From: Raoultibacter massiliensis | GTDB taxonomy: Bacteria; Actinomycetota; Coriobacteriia; Coriobacteriales; Eggerthellaceae | Assembly (NCBI RefSeq): GCF_900199545.1 | Contig: NZ_LT962671.1 | Coordinates: forward strand, 1,348,815 to 1,407,269 | Direction: 5' to 3' | DNA: 58,455 nt | Shown: positions 40,534 through 49,333 of the stretch, in pieces | Numbering within the stretch: the first letter of the stretch is position 1 | How the letters are laid out: each line of letters opens with the position of its first letter | The notes under the pieces: generated by a model | What the model was told of the DNA's origin: nothing | Databases searched by the model: none | What the model saw: the letters and a program-made list of their open reading frames with translations, nothing else | Translations under genes and position numbers: made by a program

Positions 40534-41325
40534 TTATTCCCTCATGGAGCGATATGCAGCGCAAACTTCCTCAACAGGACCGTTCATGCGCAGGTGGCCC
40601 TTCTCTATCCAGATCGCTTTGTCGCATACACGCTCGACCTGCTCGATGCTATGGGATACGAACAAAACCGTCGTATTGTGCTCCTCGATGAGCTCGCTGA
40701 TGCGCTTCTCGCATTTCTCCTGGAAGAACATGTCGCCAACCGAAAGCGCTTCATCCACGATGAGGATATCGGGGACGATGACCGTGGCCACCGAGAATGC
40801 GACGCGCGCGATCATGCCCGACGAATAGTTTTTCATCGGAAGCTCGAGGAAATCCCTCACCTCGGCGAAATCGACGATCTCTTCGAAATGCTCGTCGATA
40901 TACTGCTTTCGGTACCCGAGCAACGCACCGTTGAGGTAAATGTTCTCGCGCGCAGAAAGCTCGAGGTCGAAACCTGCCCCAAGCTCGATCAGGGGAGCGA
41001 TGTTGCCGTTGATGCTGCAAGCGCCCTTCGTGGGATCGAGCACGCCGGCAACGATCTTGAGCATAGTCGATTTACCCGATCCGTTCGTTCCCACGATGCC
41101 GTATACATCGCCCTTGCGAACCTCGAAGCTCACCGAATCGAGCGCAACGAACTCTTTGAAGAACAACTCGCGCTTCGCGAATGCGATGAAGTACTCCTTG
41201 AAACTGTTGAGCTGCTGGCTCGCCATGTTGAACACCATGGTGACGTCGTCAACCTTAACGGCAAGATCGAGCGCATCCATTTCCGCAGCATTCAGCGGAC
41301 GAATTGTATTCTTGTTCTTTTTCAT
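40534..41325 (-). CDS. Polysaccharide/teichoic acid ABC exporter ATPase (Wzt/TagH-like)
   Basis: A 263-aa ATPase. Walker A GTNGSGKS is at 79-86, the signature YSSGMIARVAFS follows the helical domain (RENIYLNGALLGYRKQYID), and Walker B reads ILIVDEALSVGD. These are hallmarks of the Wzt/TagH/RfbE group. It stops at about the core length, with no C-terminal carbohydrate-binding domain like that of Wzt from E. coli O9a, so cargo recognition must lie elsewhere. It follows the permease gene by 18 bp. Confidence 0.9.
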   Translation of the reverse strand: MKKNKNTIRPLNAAEMDALDLAVKVDDVTMVFNMASQQLNSFKEYFIAFAKRELFFKEFVALDSVSFEVRKGDVYGIVGTNGSGKSTMLKIVAGVLDPTKGACSINGNIAPLIELGAGFDLELSARENIYLNGALLGYRKQYIDEHFEEIVDFAEVRDFLELPMKNYSSGMIARVAFSVATVIVPDILIVDEALSVGDMFFQEKCEKRISELIEEHNTTVLFVSHSIEQVERVCDKAIWIEKGHLRMNGPVEEVCAAYRSMRE

Positions 41326-41343
41326 ATCGGCAGCCCCATACGA

Positions 41344-42120
41344 CTAGACATAGAGGATGAATTTTTTCTGAGACCTGCTGAACACCGCAACGCCGACCGC
41401 GAGCGTTATCGCGCCCATGGCCAGACACAGCAAGTTCGTTTCAAGGCTCGGCGCCTCGGCCCAAAGCGCGATCTGCCGGAAGTAGGTCACATACTGGTAC
41501 ATGGGATTGAACTCCATAAGGGTGCGCACAAGCCCGGGAAGAACCTCGACAGGATAGAACAGCGGCGTCGCATACGTCCAAGCGGTAAGCACGACGCCCC
41601 ACAGGTGAATGATATCGCGGAAGAACACGGCGAGGGATGCAAGGATCAGAGCGAGCCCCGTGCAGAACATGATCATATAAACGAGCAGCAGCGGGAGAAA
41701 CAGGATATCCCACGTGGGAACAACCTGGAAGTACAGCATGACGATAACGACCGCAACAAGCGAGATGACGAAGTTCACCAGCTCGAAGATGACCTTTTCC
41801 AGAGGGAAAACCATCTTGTTGATGCGGATTTTCTTAATGAGGGACGCCGAGTCGAGAATCGACATCATGCCGCCGTTGGTTGCTGCCGACATGAAGTTGA
41901 ACAGCGTTGTTCCCAGAATAAGATAGAGTGGGAAGTTCTCGATGTTGGCCCTGAAGACGAACGAGAACACCGCCGAAAGCACAATCATCATGAGCAAGGG
42001 ATTGAGAATCGACCACAGCACGCCCAAGACGCTTCGACGGTATTTTAGTTTGAAATCCTTCGTCACAAGCGAAGACAAGACGAAGCTGTCCCGCTTGAAA
42101 TTGAAGTTTGCGGTATTCAT
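41344..42120 (-). CDS. Polysaccharide/teichoic acid ABC exporter permease (Wzm/TagG-like)
   Basis: A 258-aa ABC-2 membrane protein with six helices. KDFKLKYRRSVLGVLWSILNP near residue 25 is the cytosolic helix typical of the family, and the late MEFNPMYQYVTYFRQIAL is also diagnostic. Together with the ATPase it would export a finished lipid-linked polymer. It starts the unit permease - ATPase - GT2 array; a minus-strand TATGAT near 42180 may be its -10 box, but the -35 is poor. Confidence 0.9.
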   Translation of the reverse strand: MNTANFNFKRDSFVLSSLVTKDFKLKYRRSVLGVLWSILNPLLMMIVLSAVFSFVFRANIENFPLYLILGTTLFNFMSAATNGGMMSILDSASLIKKIRINKMVFPLEKVIFELVNFVISLVAVVIVMLYFQVVPTWDILFLPLLLVYMIMFCTGLALILASLAVFFRDIIHLWGVVLTAWTYATPLFYPVEVLPGLVRTLMEFNPMYQYVTYFRQIALWAEAPSLETNLLCLAMGAITLAVGVAVFSRSQKKFILYV

Positions 42121-42299
42121 AAACGCTGCAAGCCTTCGCTTTCATCCGACCCTCGAAAAAGAATAACCAAGCAATCATAGCATGCAACCCGCACGGCCTT
42201 TCAGGAATCCATGACTCGCACGCAAGGACATGAGGGCTCGACGTTTGAAGTTCGATGCATTCTACCAGAGCCTTCTTGCGCTTCGCGTTCCGAACGCCT

Positions 42300-43778
42300 C
42301 TACCAAAACCAGCGAATGACGAACATGAGCGACACGACGTTGATAGCAAGCATGACCACCGCGAACGCCTTCATGGGAATCTTTTCGAACGGCGTTTTCC
42401 TCGTTAGCATAAGGGCGAACAGCATCAGGAACACCGGAGGAATGAAGTAGCGTCCTTGCAGCCAGGTTATCGGACCGGGTCCGGAGAAGCCCTCCCCCAG
42501 CGCAATGTAGAGAAGCAGCGACTCGAGCAGGCCGAGCACGACAAGACCCGCGCGCTCCCAACGTTTGAAGCGAATCCTCTCGTCGAAGCTCGCCAAAACC
42601 GAAAGGCCCAATGCAACCAAGAAAACAATCCAACACACGGGAACGTACACGGAAACGATCGTGCCGGCATGGTTCATGTACGGCCAGCCAAGGTTGCCTC
42701 CCGAGAACTGCCATACGACGGTCATGCCCTCTTCGAAAACGGTTGCCCCCAAAACGCCGAGGAACGAATCGGAGCAAATCGCCTGAGCGGCTTTCGCTAC
42801 AAGCGTACCGTATCTGAGCGAGATGAAGGCAAGGGCCCCCGCCGCAAGCACCAAGGCGGCAATGGGTACGGCGATCCTCACCGCCCTTGTCTTGATCTTG
42901 GGGTAAAGCACCACCGAGGATAGAACCAACGGCAAATACGCGTATTTGCACACGGTGACCAAAGCGATGAAGGCAGCCAGCACAACCCATTCTCGAACAG
43001 GCAGAGAGGACCTCTCGTCGAAGCGCATGGCGATGAGCTGAACGACGAACCCGAAGATGGCGATGTTGCACAGCGCATCGACCGAGCATGACGCCTCCTG
43101 CTGGAGAAGCATGGGATTGAGCAGGAACACGAATGCGAACTTCCTGCCGAACGGCAGCTTGCCGATCATCCAGTAGCACGCGACCAGGTACAGGGCCGCA
43201 TTGGACAACCTAGCCGCAAAAATCAAAACGTAACCGTTTATGCCGAAGAACTTGCCCACGGCAACAACCAAGGCAGGGGGGAGGTAGTTTACCGTCGAAT
43301 ACGAGGCGGCGCAATACTCCGTCTCCTTGGTAAGGGAATAGTCGAAATCGGCAGACATGAATCCACCGAGGACGTCGTAGGAACCGATCCAGGTATACGC
43401 ATCGAGCAGCTGGGCGGGCGTCGTCAGGGGACACGTGGAGCGGTTGTCGAAAACCCTATTGATGTGAGTAAACTCATCCGGCACTGCAAAAGGCATCATA
43501 AACAGGGCAAATCCAACCAAAAGAGGAGCTGCGACAAGCACGAACAACGTTTGGTCTTTTCTGCATGCCCTGCCCCACAGCATGAAAAACAGCACTATGG
43601 CGAAAGCCAAGAACACAACGGCCAAAGCAGTGTCGAAGGTAAACCATCCCGCCCCGTAGTGAAAGCAGATCGAAGCGAGAAGCCCCGCCTCCCCGACGAC
43701 GATGCATAGGAAGTACAGCGAAAAGAGTATGCCGTTTTTCAACCGATCGTTGCGCATGCCCGCTTCTGGAAAATCCAT
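42300..43778 (-). CDS. DUF2142 polytopic membrane protein
   Basis: A 492-aa protein with about 12 hydrophobic helices. The early extracytoplasmic loop has MPFAVPDEFTHINRVF, the DUF2142 hallmark and similar to acidic sites of GT-C transferases, which use polyprenyl-linked sugars. A role in adding side sugars to the exported glycan is likely but unproven. ATG at 43778 is chosen because TGGGG precedes it and a promoter lies 21 bp upstream; an ATG seven codons later is possible. It stands between the hydrolase genes and the ABC exporter, in the same direction. Confidence 0.8.
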   Translation of the reverse strand: MDFPEAGMRNDRLKNGILFSLYFLCIVVGEAGLLASICFHYGAGWFTFDTALAVVFLAFAIVLFFMLWGRACRKDQTLFVLVAAPLLVGFALFMMPFAVPDEFTHINRVFDNRSTCPLTTPAQLLDAYTWIGSYDVLGGFMSADFDYSLTKETEYCAASYSTVNYLPPALVVAVGKFFGINGYVLIFAARLSNAALYLVACYWMIGKLPFGRKFAFVFLLNPMLLQQEASCSVDALCNIAIFGFVVQLIAMRFDERSSLPVREWVVLAAFIALVTVCKYAYLPLVLSSVVLYPKIKTRAVRIAVPIAALVLAAGALAFISLRYGTLVAKAAQAICSDSFLGVLGATVFEEGMTVVWQFSGGNLGWPYMNHAGTIVSVYVPVCWIVFLVALGLSVLASFDERIRFKRWERAGLVVLGLLESLLLYIALGEGFSGPGPITWLQGRYFIPPVFLMLFALMLTRKTPFEKIPMKAFAVVMLAINVVSLMFVIRWFW

Positions 43779-43798
43779 AAAACCCCATCTGAATATTG

Positions 43799-43826
43799 AT
43801 TCTAGTACCGCGCCAGTCATTGAAAA
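43799..43826 (-). promoter_or_regulatory. Candidate promoter of the DUF2142 gene
   Basis: On the minus strand TTTTCA (43826-43821), 16 bp, TAGAAT (43804-43799). The short leader (about 14 nt) still includes the TGGGG site. No clear terminator for the upstream hydrolase gene is seen in the remaining 43827-43949. Confidence 0.4.
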
Positions 43827-43949
43827 TCATGCTATTACATGGCATCGTTAGGATACCATACCCGCAATCGATGCCCGGCAAGAGCGGCACGGCGCCGGTT
43901 CGAATCAGCCGCTTCGGGCGCAGCGCCCTAAAGCGTTTCCGCAACTCCG

Positions 43950-46097
43950 CTAGCGATACCGCGGCACGTCGAAGCGGAGGCCCGCCTTATCCATGGGGAT
44001 GCGGTTGTGGGTGTAGCAATCGTACATGACGCTCGAAATGCCGGTAGCCCAAGTGCGGCTCGTCGCGTATTGGTGCCAGACGGCTCCCGTGGAAACCGCT
44101 CTTTGGACATCCCACTTCATGCGGTACAGGGTGTTTTGGGGTCCCGAGACAGCCCCCGAAGCCACCGTGGGCTTATGGTAGTTGTTGGATATCCACTTCG
44201 CGGCGCCGAGGATCGCCTTTCTCGGCGAGTTCCACCCCTGGGTGATGGCCATCTTCCTTCCCCCGCTCAAGGGGGAATTGTCGTAAGCCCCGATGCCGAA
44301 GAAGTTGTAGTACGTTCCCGCGGCATAGCGCTTTCCGTCGATGGTGCCGCCGCCGTAATAATAGCCTTTCGCCAAATCAGACGTGCCCCAGCCGCTTTCG
44401 AGGATGGCGTTCGACAGCAGGTACACCTCGTTCATGCCGTACGCGTTCGCCGCCTCGATGAAGTACTCTCCGCATCCGGCCAGCATGCCGTTTCTGCCCT
44501 TCGCCTGCGAAGCGATGAAAGAATCGAGCTGGGAGGCCGAAACCATTCCCGAATACCCGTCGGTCAGGACGGCGAATTGGTAGTAGTATCTCGTGCCGAA
44601 GGCGAAGTTGTTAGGATCCAGGCTTTCAAGCGCTTCGGCTTTGTTGTACCTCGACGCGTATCCCGCCACTGCGGCAACTTCGAGATCGGCAAGCCTGCTC
44701 AGCGTGATGCCGTAATCGGTATAGGATATCTTCGCAAGGTTCAAGCTCGAAACGATCGCAACGCGTGCGCCCGAAGAAACGGACGGCGTGCCCCCGAAGA
44801 ACTTCACGTAGCCCACGCCCTTGCCCGAAAGCGCTCTCGTCGCATAGCCGCACCAGCCGTCATCGACCAGAAAGAGAGCGGAGCCTTCCCTGCCCTGCAG
44901 GGCTCCGCCGCCGAGCGCGTCGGCGGGGTTGCCGCCGGTTGCGAAGGAAGCGCCATCCCATTTCAGATAGCCGTTCGCAACGCCCCAGCTTGCAACCTGC
45001 GCACTCGTATCGTAGCGATCGGCCCCCGCGAAGCGCTTCGCGCCCCCGGCGACCGACGAAGCGAAAGCCTCGGCATCCCGCGATACACGGTTCGTGTCGC
45101 CCATGACGAGCGCGGCGCCGAAGGGCGCACGGGCTGCGGCCTGCGTGAGCGCTGCCCTCTGGACATCGTTCATCGAGCAGGATTCGTCGGTCAGGAAAAT
45201 CGGCGCTCGGGCGCGAAACGCCACAGGGGAAACAGACAAAGCGTCGGAGGGAGATACGCCCGAAGCCAAAATGACGAGATCGCTCTTCCAAAGCACCTCG
45301 CCCTTGGCGTTGCGGCTCGCATCGAGGCCGTAGTCGTAGATCAGCATCTGGGTTTCGAAACGATCGGCGCCGCCGAGCCGCTCGACGGCGATGCCGAGTC
45401 CCGCAATGGCGTCGGAAGCCGCCTTCGACACCGAGTTCTCGTCGCCGACGATAACGACTCGTTCGACGCCGAGCGAAACAAGCGCCTCGGCCGTGCTTGT
45501 CGCGAGACCCGTTTTCGGCGTCAGGAGAACAGGGCAATCGAGAGCGCCGGCAAGGCTCGACGAAGAGAGCGCGTCGGGCCAGCCCTCTCCCCCCGCCACG
45601 ACGGCGAAGCGGGAACTCTGCCATCCGTAGGCAGCTTGCATGGCTGCGGTTTCGTAGCGATCGGCGCCCGAGAAGGGTCGCACCGCACCCGCAGCGGCCA
45701 CTTCGTTTACGGCAAGCGCATCGAGGGAGAGCGGCGAAACCCGATTCTCCCGATCGGTGGCGGAATCCGAAAGGAGCGAAGCGATCTCCTCGTCGGTTAT
45801 CTCGCTTGCATAGGGATGTTCCTCGCTCTGATCGTAGGCATGCTCGTCAGACGAAAAACCGCTCTCAGCATCGCTTTGATCGAGGGGTTCGCGCGGGGAA
45901 GACGGATCGGCCTCGCCGCCGAACGCCTCGTCGGATGTTTCCGAGGCACCCGATTCAACGCCTTCCGGTGCCGATTCGGCAGACGGGAAGCCGTCGTCGG
46001 CATATGCCGATGCAGGCACTGCGCCTGCGATCAAAAGACATGCCAGCAGCGCCTGCAGCGGTTTGCGACCGAAAAAGCTTGCACTCCGATTCGTCAT
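43950..46097 (-). CDS. Secreted CWB2-repeat glucosaminidase (cell-wall hydrolase)
   Basis: A 715-aa exported protein. Signal peptide 1-32 ending in SAYA; an acidic, Ser/Glu-rich linker to about 115; three CWB2 cell-wall-binding repeats at about 130-420 (FSGADRYETAA, LGGADRFETQ, FAGADRYDTSA); then a glucosaminidase domain with the catalytic Glu in SNAILESGWGTSD and YYYGGGTIDG, NFFGIGAYDNSPL. It should cut the sugar backbone of peptidoglycan while held on the wall. ATG at 46097 has a GGAGGGA site. Its CWB2 DNA is nearly identical in part to the next gene's. Confidence 0.9.
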   Translation of the reverse strand: MTNRSASFFGRKPLQALLACLLIAGAVPASAYADDGFPSAESAPEGVESGASETSDEAFGGEADPSSPREPLDQSDAESGFSSDEHAYDQSEEHPYASEITDEEIASLLSDSATDRENRVSPLSLDALAVNEVAAAGAVRPFSGADRYETAAMQAAYGWQSSRFAVVAGGEGWPDALSSSSLAGALDCPVLLTPKTGLATSTAEALVSLGVERVVIVGDENSVSKAASDAIAGLGIAVERLGGADRFETQMLIYDYGLDASRNAKGEVLWKSDLVILASGVSPSDALSVSPVAFRARAPIFLTDESCSMNDVQRAALTQAAARAPFGAALVMGDTNRVSRDAEAFASSVAGGAKRFAGADRYDTSAQVASWGVANGYLKWDGASFATGGNPADALGGGALQGREGSALFLVDDGWCGYATRALSGKGVGYVKFFGGTPSVSSGARVAIVSSLNLAKISYTDYGITLSRLADLEVAAVAGYASRYNKAEALESLDPNNFAFGTRYYYQFAVLTDGYSGMVSASQLDSFIASQAKGRNGMLAGCGEYFIEAANAYGMNEVYLLSNAILESGWGTSDLAKGYYYGGGTIDGKRYAAGTYYNFFGIGAYDNSPLSGGRKMAITQGWNSPRKAILGAAKWISNNYHKPTVASGAVSGPQNTLYRMKWDVQRAVSTGAVWHQYATSRTWATGISSVMYDCYTHNRIPMDKAGLRFDVPRYR
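45328..45452. repeat. 125-bp near-identical direct repeat, partner at 47235-47359
   Basis: The two 125-bp segments differ at only two positions that I can see. Both encode part of CWB2 repeats 1-2 (GDENSVSKAASDAI through VERLGGADRFETQMLIYDYG). The flanking CWB2 sequence is clearly more diverged, which points to recent gene conversion rather than simple duplication. Confidence 0.8.
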
Positions 46098-46120
46098 CGG
46101 GTATCCCTCCCACACATTCG

Positions 46121-47821
46121 TTAACCGGCGATGCCCGCGGCGATTCCCGACGCAACGGCATCTTTTCTTCCCTGGTATTTGCCGATATCGCCTGCATTGT
46201 CGATGAAGCAAACCTCGAGCAGAACCGCCGGCAGCTTGCCTCCGCACACGGCGAACTCGGCACGCATCTTCCCCCGATCCTTCAAGCCCATCGCCTTGAC
46301 GAGAGCAGGATGGACCTTCGCCTGTAAATCGGCTGATTTCCAATTCGCATTGTACGTGTGAATGTAAGACTCAGTGCCCGAACCGCCGGCTGCATTGAAG
46401 TGAATGGAGATGAACAGATCGCACCCGCGGTTGTAGGCATCGGTTTGGCGAAGCTTGTACCAGCCCCCCGTGGTGTTTACGTACACATCCATGCCGTAAT
46501 CGTTTTCGAGCTTCGCGCCGACCCGTTTGGCTAGATCCTCGGTCAGCGACCATTCGGTCAGGCCGTTGCCGCTTGCGCCGTAATCCATCACGCCGTTGTT
46601 GCTCGAATTCCACCCATGGCCGGCATCGATGTACACCTTGAGCCCGGGGATGTCCGCATAGGTCATGCCGCTCACATTGTCGGCTATTTCCATCCTGATC
46701 GATCCGGATACCGAATAGCGGTCGCCGAACACCTTGACCGAGCTCACCGCTCCCATGTTCTGCATCGCATAGCCGCACCAGCCGTCATCGACGAGAACGA
46801 GCGGGGATGCCTCCCGACCCTGCAGGGCGCCGCCGCCAAGCGCATCGAGCGGCTTTTGCCCCGTCGTGAACGCAACGCCGTTCCAGCCCGCCAAAACCCC
46901 CGCGGACACGCCCCATTTCGCAACCCGAACGCTCGTATCGTAGCGATCGGCTCCCGCAAAGCGCTCAGATCCCGCCGAAACCGATGAGACGAGGCTCTCA
47001 GCCGCCTTCGATACGCGGTTCGTATCGCCCATGATGAGCGCCGAGCCGAATCCGCCCTGCGCGCCCGCCTCTGCAAGGGCCGTCTGCTGGCTGTCGTTCA
47101 ACGAGCAGGCTGCATCGGTCAGGAACACCGGGGCGCACGACCGAAACGCGATCGGCGAGACGGATAGCGCGTCTGAGGGAGACACGCCCGAAGCAACGAC
47201 AACGTAGTCGCCCTTCCAGAACCCGCGATCCAAACCGTAGTCGTAGATCAGCATCTGGGTTTCGAAACGATCGGCGCCGCCGAGCCGCTCGACGGCGATG
47301 CCGAGCCCCTCAATGGCGTCGGAAGCCGCCTTCGACACCGAGTTCTCGTCGCCGACGATGATGGCATTTTTAACCTGAAGCGAAGAAAGGACGTTGGCCG
47401 TACCCGAATCGAGAGCCGCTTTGGGCGCAAGCAGAACGGGGCAGTCGAGTGCCCCCGCCAAACTCGATGCCGTCAGAGCATCGGGCCAGCCCTCTCCCCC
47501 GGCAATGACGACGTAGTCGGACGTCTGCCATCCGTAAGTTGCCTGAAGAGCGGCGGTCTCATAGCGGTTTGCACCGGAAAACGACTTCATGGCGCCGCCC
47601 TCGACCGCCGCGAGCGGCTCCGCCGAGCGCGATGCGGCCTCCTGGTCTTCGGGCGATACCACATCACCGCTTTCGATGGCGGCGGCAATCTCCTCGTCGG
47701 AGAGAAGCGATTGGTCGCCTTCGACCACAGCCCACGCAGGCTGGATACCGACTACCAGGGTAAATGCGACGGTTAGGGATAATGCAGCTGCGAAGAAGCT
47801 GCTTTTGCGTTTTCGGTTCAT
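46121..47821 (-). CDS. Secreted CWB2-repeat N-acetylmuramoyl-L-alanine amidase
   Basis: A 566-aa exported protein. Signal peptide 1-31 (ending PAWA), short acidic linker, three CWB2 repeats at about 75-370, then an Amidase_3 zinc domain to the end: VYIDAGHGWNSSNNG with the first His, SIHFNAAGG with the second, and the catalytic Glu in VLLEVCFIDN. It should cleave the bond between muramic acid and the stem peptide. ATG at 47821 is preferred over one 12 codons earlier because GAGG lies just upstream and the signal peptide begins there. The following glucosaminidase gene is 23 bp away, so the pair is probably one operon. Confidence 0.91.
   Translation of the reverse strand: MNRKRKSSFFAAALSLTVAFTLVVGIQPAWAVVEGDQSLLSDEEIAAAIESGDVVSPEDQEAASRSAEPLAAVEGGAMKSFSGANRYETAALQATYGWQTSDYVVIAGGEGWPDALTASSLAGALDCPVLLAPKAALDSGTANVLSSLQVKNAIIVGDENSVSKAASDAIEGLGIAVERLGGADRFETQMLIYDYGLDRGFWKGDYVVVASGVSPSDALSVSPIAFRSCAPVFLTDAACSLNDSQQTALAEAGAQGGFGSALIMGDTNRVSKAAESLVSSVSAGSERFAGADRYDTSVRVAKWGVSAGVLAGWNGVAFTTGQKPLDALGGGALQGREASPLVLVDDGWCGYAMQNMGAVSSVKVFGDRYSVSGSIRMEIADNVSGMTYADIPGLKVYIDAGHGWNSSNNGVMDYGASGNGLTEWSLTEDLAKRVGAKLENDYGMDVYVNTTGGWYKLRQTDAYNRGCDLFISIHFNAAGGSGTESYIHTYNANWKSADLQAKVHPALVKAMGLKDRGKMRAEFAVCGGKLPAVLLEVCFIDNAGDIGKYQGRKDAVASGIAAGIAG
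47235..47359. repeat. 125-bp near-identical direct repeat, partner at 45328-45452
   Basis: Second copy of the segment described at 45328-45452, in the same reading frame of the amidase CWB2 region. The copies are about 1.9 kb apart in the same orientation, so recombination between them would delete the part between and fuse the two hydrolases. Confidence 0.8.
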
Positions 47822-47860
47822 TTCAGCCTCGTGTGTTTGATCGGGTGCGTTTTGCATCGG

Positions 47861-47866
47861 ATTATA
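47861..47866 (-). promoter_or_regulatory. -10 box of the hydrolase pair
   Basis: Minus-strand TATAAT (47866-47861) lies 39 bp before the amidase start. A good -35 was not found. A 7-bp TTTCCGA/TCGGAAA hairpin at 47911-47928, after the ManC gene, could be the remains of a terminator but lacks a T-run. Confidence 0.4.
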
Positions 47867-47975
47867 GCATGACTAACCGAAGCGAGAACAACCACCTAAT
47901 ACATTCCCTTTTTCCGACGCCTCGGAAAGCGGACAAGCGCATGCGGCCGCTCGGACACGCTCGCCTTCGGCGCGC

Positions 47976-49328
47976 TCAATCCCAGTAAAACCCGAATCGC
48001 TCGATATCGTCTTCCGTCAGCGAAGAGCCGATCTGCACCTCGATGATATGTAGATCGCTCAAAGCCCTGATACCGTGCAGCGAGCCGCGAGGAATGCTCA
48101 CCGCATCGCCTTGGCGAACGGGGCGAACATCACCCTCGACAACCACCTCGCCGGTACCATCGACCACCGTCCATATCTCTTCCCGAAGACGGTGGCGCTG
48201 GTAGCTGATCTGGCTTCCCGCGCTAATCCTCAGATACTTGGTAAGAGAGCGGGCGCCCGAACCGTACACGGCGTGATCGAGCACGCGGTAATCGCCCCAG
48301 TTGCGCGCTTCGTACATGGCACGGCCTTCGGCTGCGTGCTCGACGTAGGGCTTCATGCTCGCACTTGCCGCCTTGTCCGAAACCAGTATCCCGTCGGGCG
48401 TTGCCACGATCACGGCGTTCTCTATTCCCAAAGCGACCAGCGGTATGTTCAGTTCGTTGATAACGTGGGTGTTCGGGATGTCGTTGCTGACAACCCTTCC
48501 CGCTTGGGAATCGCGCATCTCTTCGGCCAGGGTATTCCAGGTGCCGAGATCCTTCCACATGCCGTCGTAGCTCACAACAGACACCGAATCGGCCTGTTCG
48601 ACCACCTCGTAATCGAAGCTTCTCTTCGGAAGATCGCCGTACGAAGCAGCGAGATCGTCATACGATGTCGCCTCGGTGTAGCGCGCGGTGATGGCGCGGA
48701 TGTAGCCGAGCCTGAACGCAAAGACGCCGCAATTCCATAATGCGCCTTCGGAGATAAGCCGTTCGGCATCCTCGCGCGAGGGCTTTTCCTTGAACGACGC
48801 CACGCGCATCGCAGCTCCCGCTTCCGCAAAGCTTCGGGGATCGGGCACTATGTAGCCGTACGACTCGGAGGGGCGCGTTGGCTTCACGCCGAGCAGCACG
48901 ATATCCGAAACGTTCTTCCGCACCGCGTCAACCAGCGTGTCGACAAGCTCGAAGTAGCTATCCTCAACATACGAATCGATGGGCATCACCACAACGGGTT
49001 CGTCATCGGACAAGCCGCGGACCGAATGGAGAAACGAGCCGGCGAGCATGATCGCCGGAGCCGTATCGCGGCGACTCGGCTCCACGGCTATGCCGTACTG
49101 GCCTTCCACCTGAGCCTGGATCGACGATACCTGCGAAGCGCTCGTAGCTACGAGGATTTCCGTCTTCGGCGTTGCAGCGCGAATCTGGGAGACGACCCTT
49201 TGCACCATCGATTGGGAGTTGCCCTCCTTGTCGCGCAGAACCTTGAGGAACTGCTTCGAGCGCGCTTCGTTCGACAGGGGCCACAAACGGGTTCCCGATC
49301 CGCCGGACAGAAGGACGACGGTAGCCAT
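47976..49328 (-). CDS. manC: Mannose-1-phosphate guanylyltransferase / phosphomannose isomerase-type ManC
   Basis: A 450-aa bifunctional-type enzyme. The N-terminal GT-A nucleotidyltransferase has LLSGGSGTRLWPLSN, SKQFLKVL, VMPIDSYV, FKEKPSREDAERLI and NCGVFAFRLGYI. The C-terminal cupin (YRVLDHAVYGSGARSLTKYL, QISYQRHRLREEIW, RQGDAVSIPRGSLHGIRAL) matches type II phosphomannose isomerase. It makes GDP-mannose, the donor for mannose or for deoxy-hexoses derived from it. The ATG at 49328 fits the family start; a GTG at 49337 overlapping the previous stop (GTGA) is an alternative. Confidence 0.9.
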   Translation of the reverse strand: MATVVLLSGGSGTRLWPLSNEARSKQFLKVLRDKEGNSQSMVQRVVSQIRAATPKTEILVATSASQVSSIQAQVEGQYGIAVEPSRRDTAPAIMLAGSFLHSVRGLSDDEPVVVMPIDSYVEDSYFELVDTLVDAVRKNVSDIVLLGVKPTRPSESYGYIVPDPRSFAEAGAAMRVASFKEKPSREDAERLISEGALWNCGVFAFRLGYIRAITARYTEATSYDDLAASYGDLPKRSFDYEVVEQADSVSVVSYDGMWKDLGTWNTLAEEMRDSQAGRVVSNDIPNTHVINELNIPLVALGIENAVIVATPDGILVSDKAASASMKPYVEHAAEGRAMYEARNWGDYRVLDHAVYGSGARSLTKYLRISAGSQISYQRHRLREEIWTVVDGTGEVVVEGDVRPVRQGDAVSIPRGSLHGIRALSDLHIIEVQIGSSLTEDDIERFGFYWD

Positions 49329-49333
49329 CGGCG

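Noticed and set aside
43850..43949. Terminator after the glucosaminidase gene
   Set aside because: A GGGCG-CAG-CGCCC stem exists, but it is only 5 bp and no T-run follows on the minus strand.
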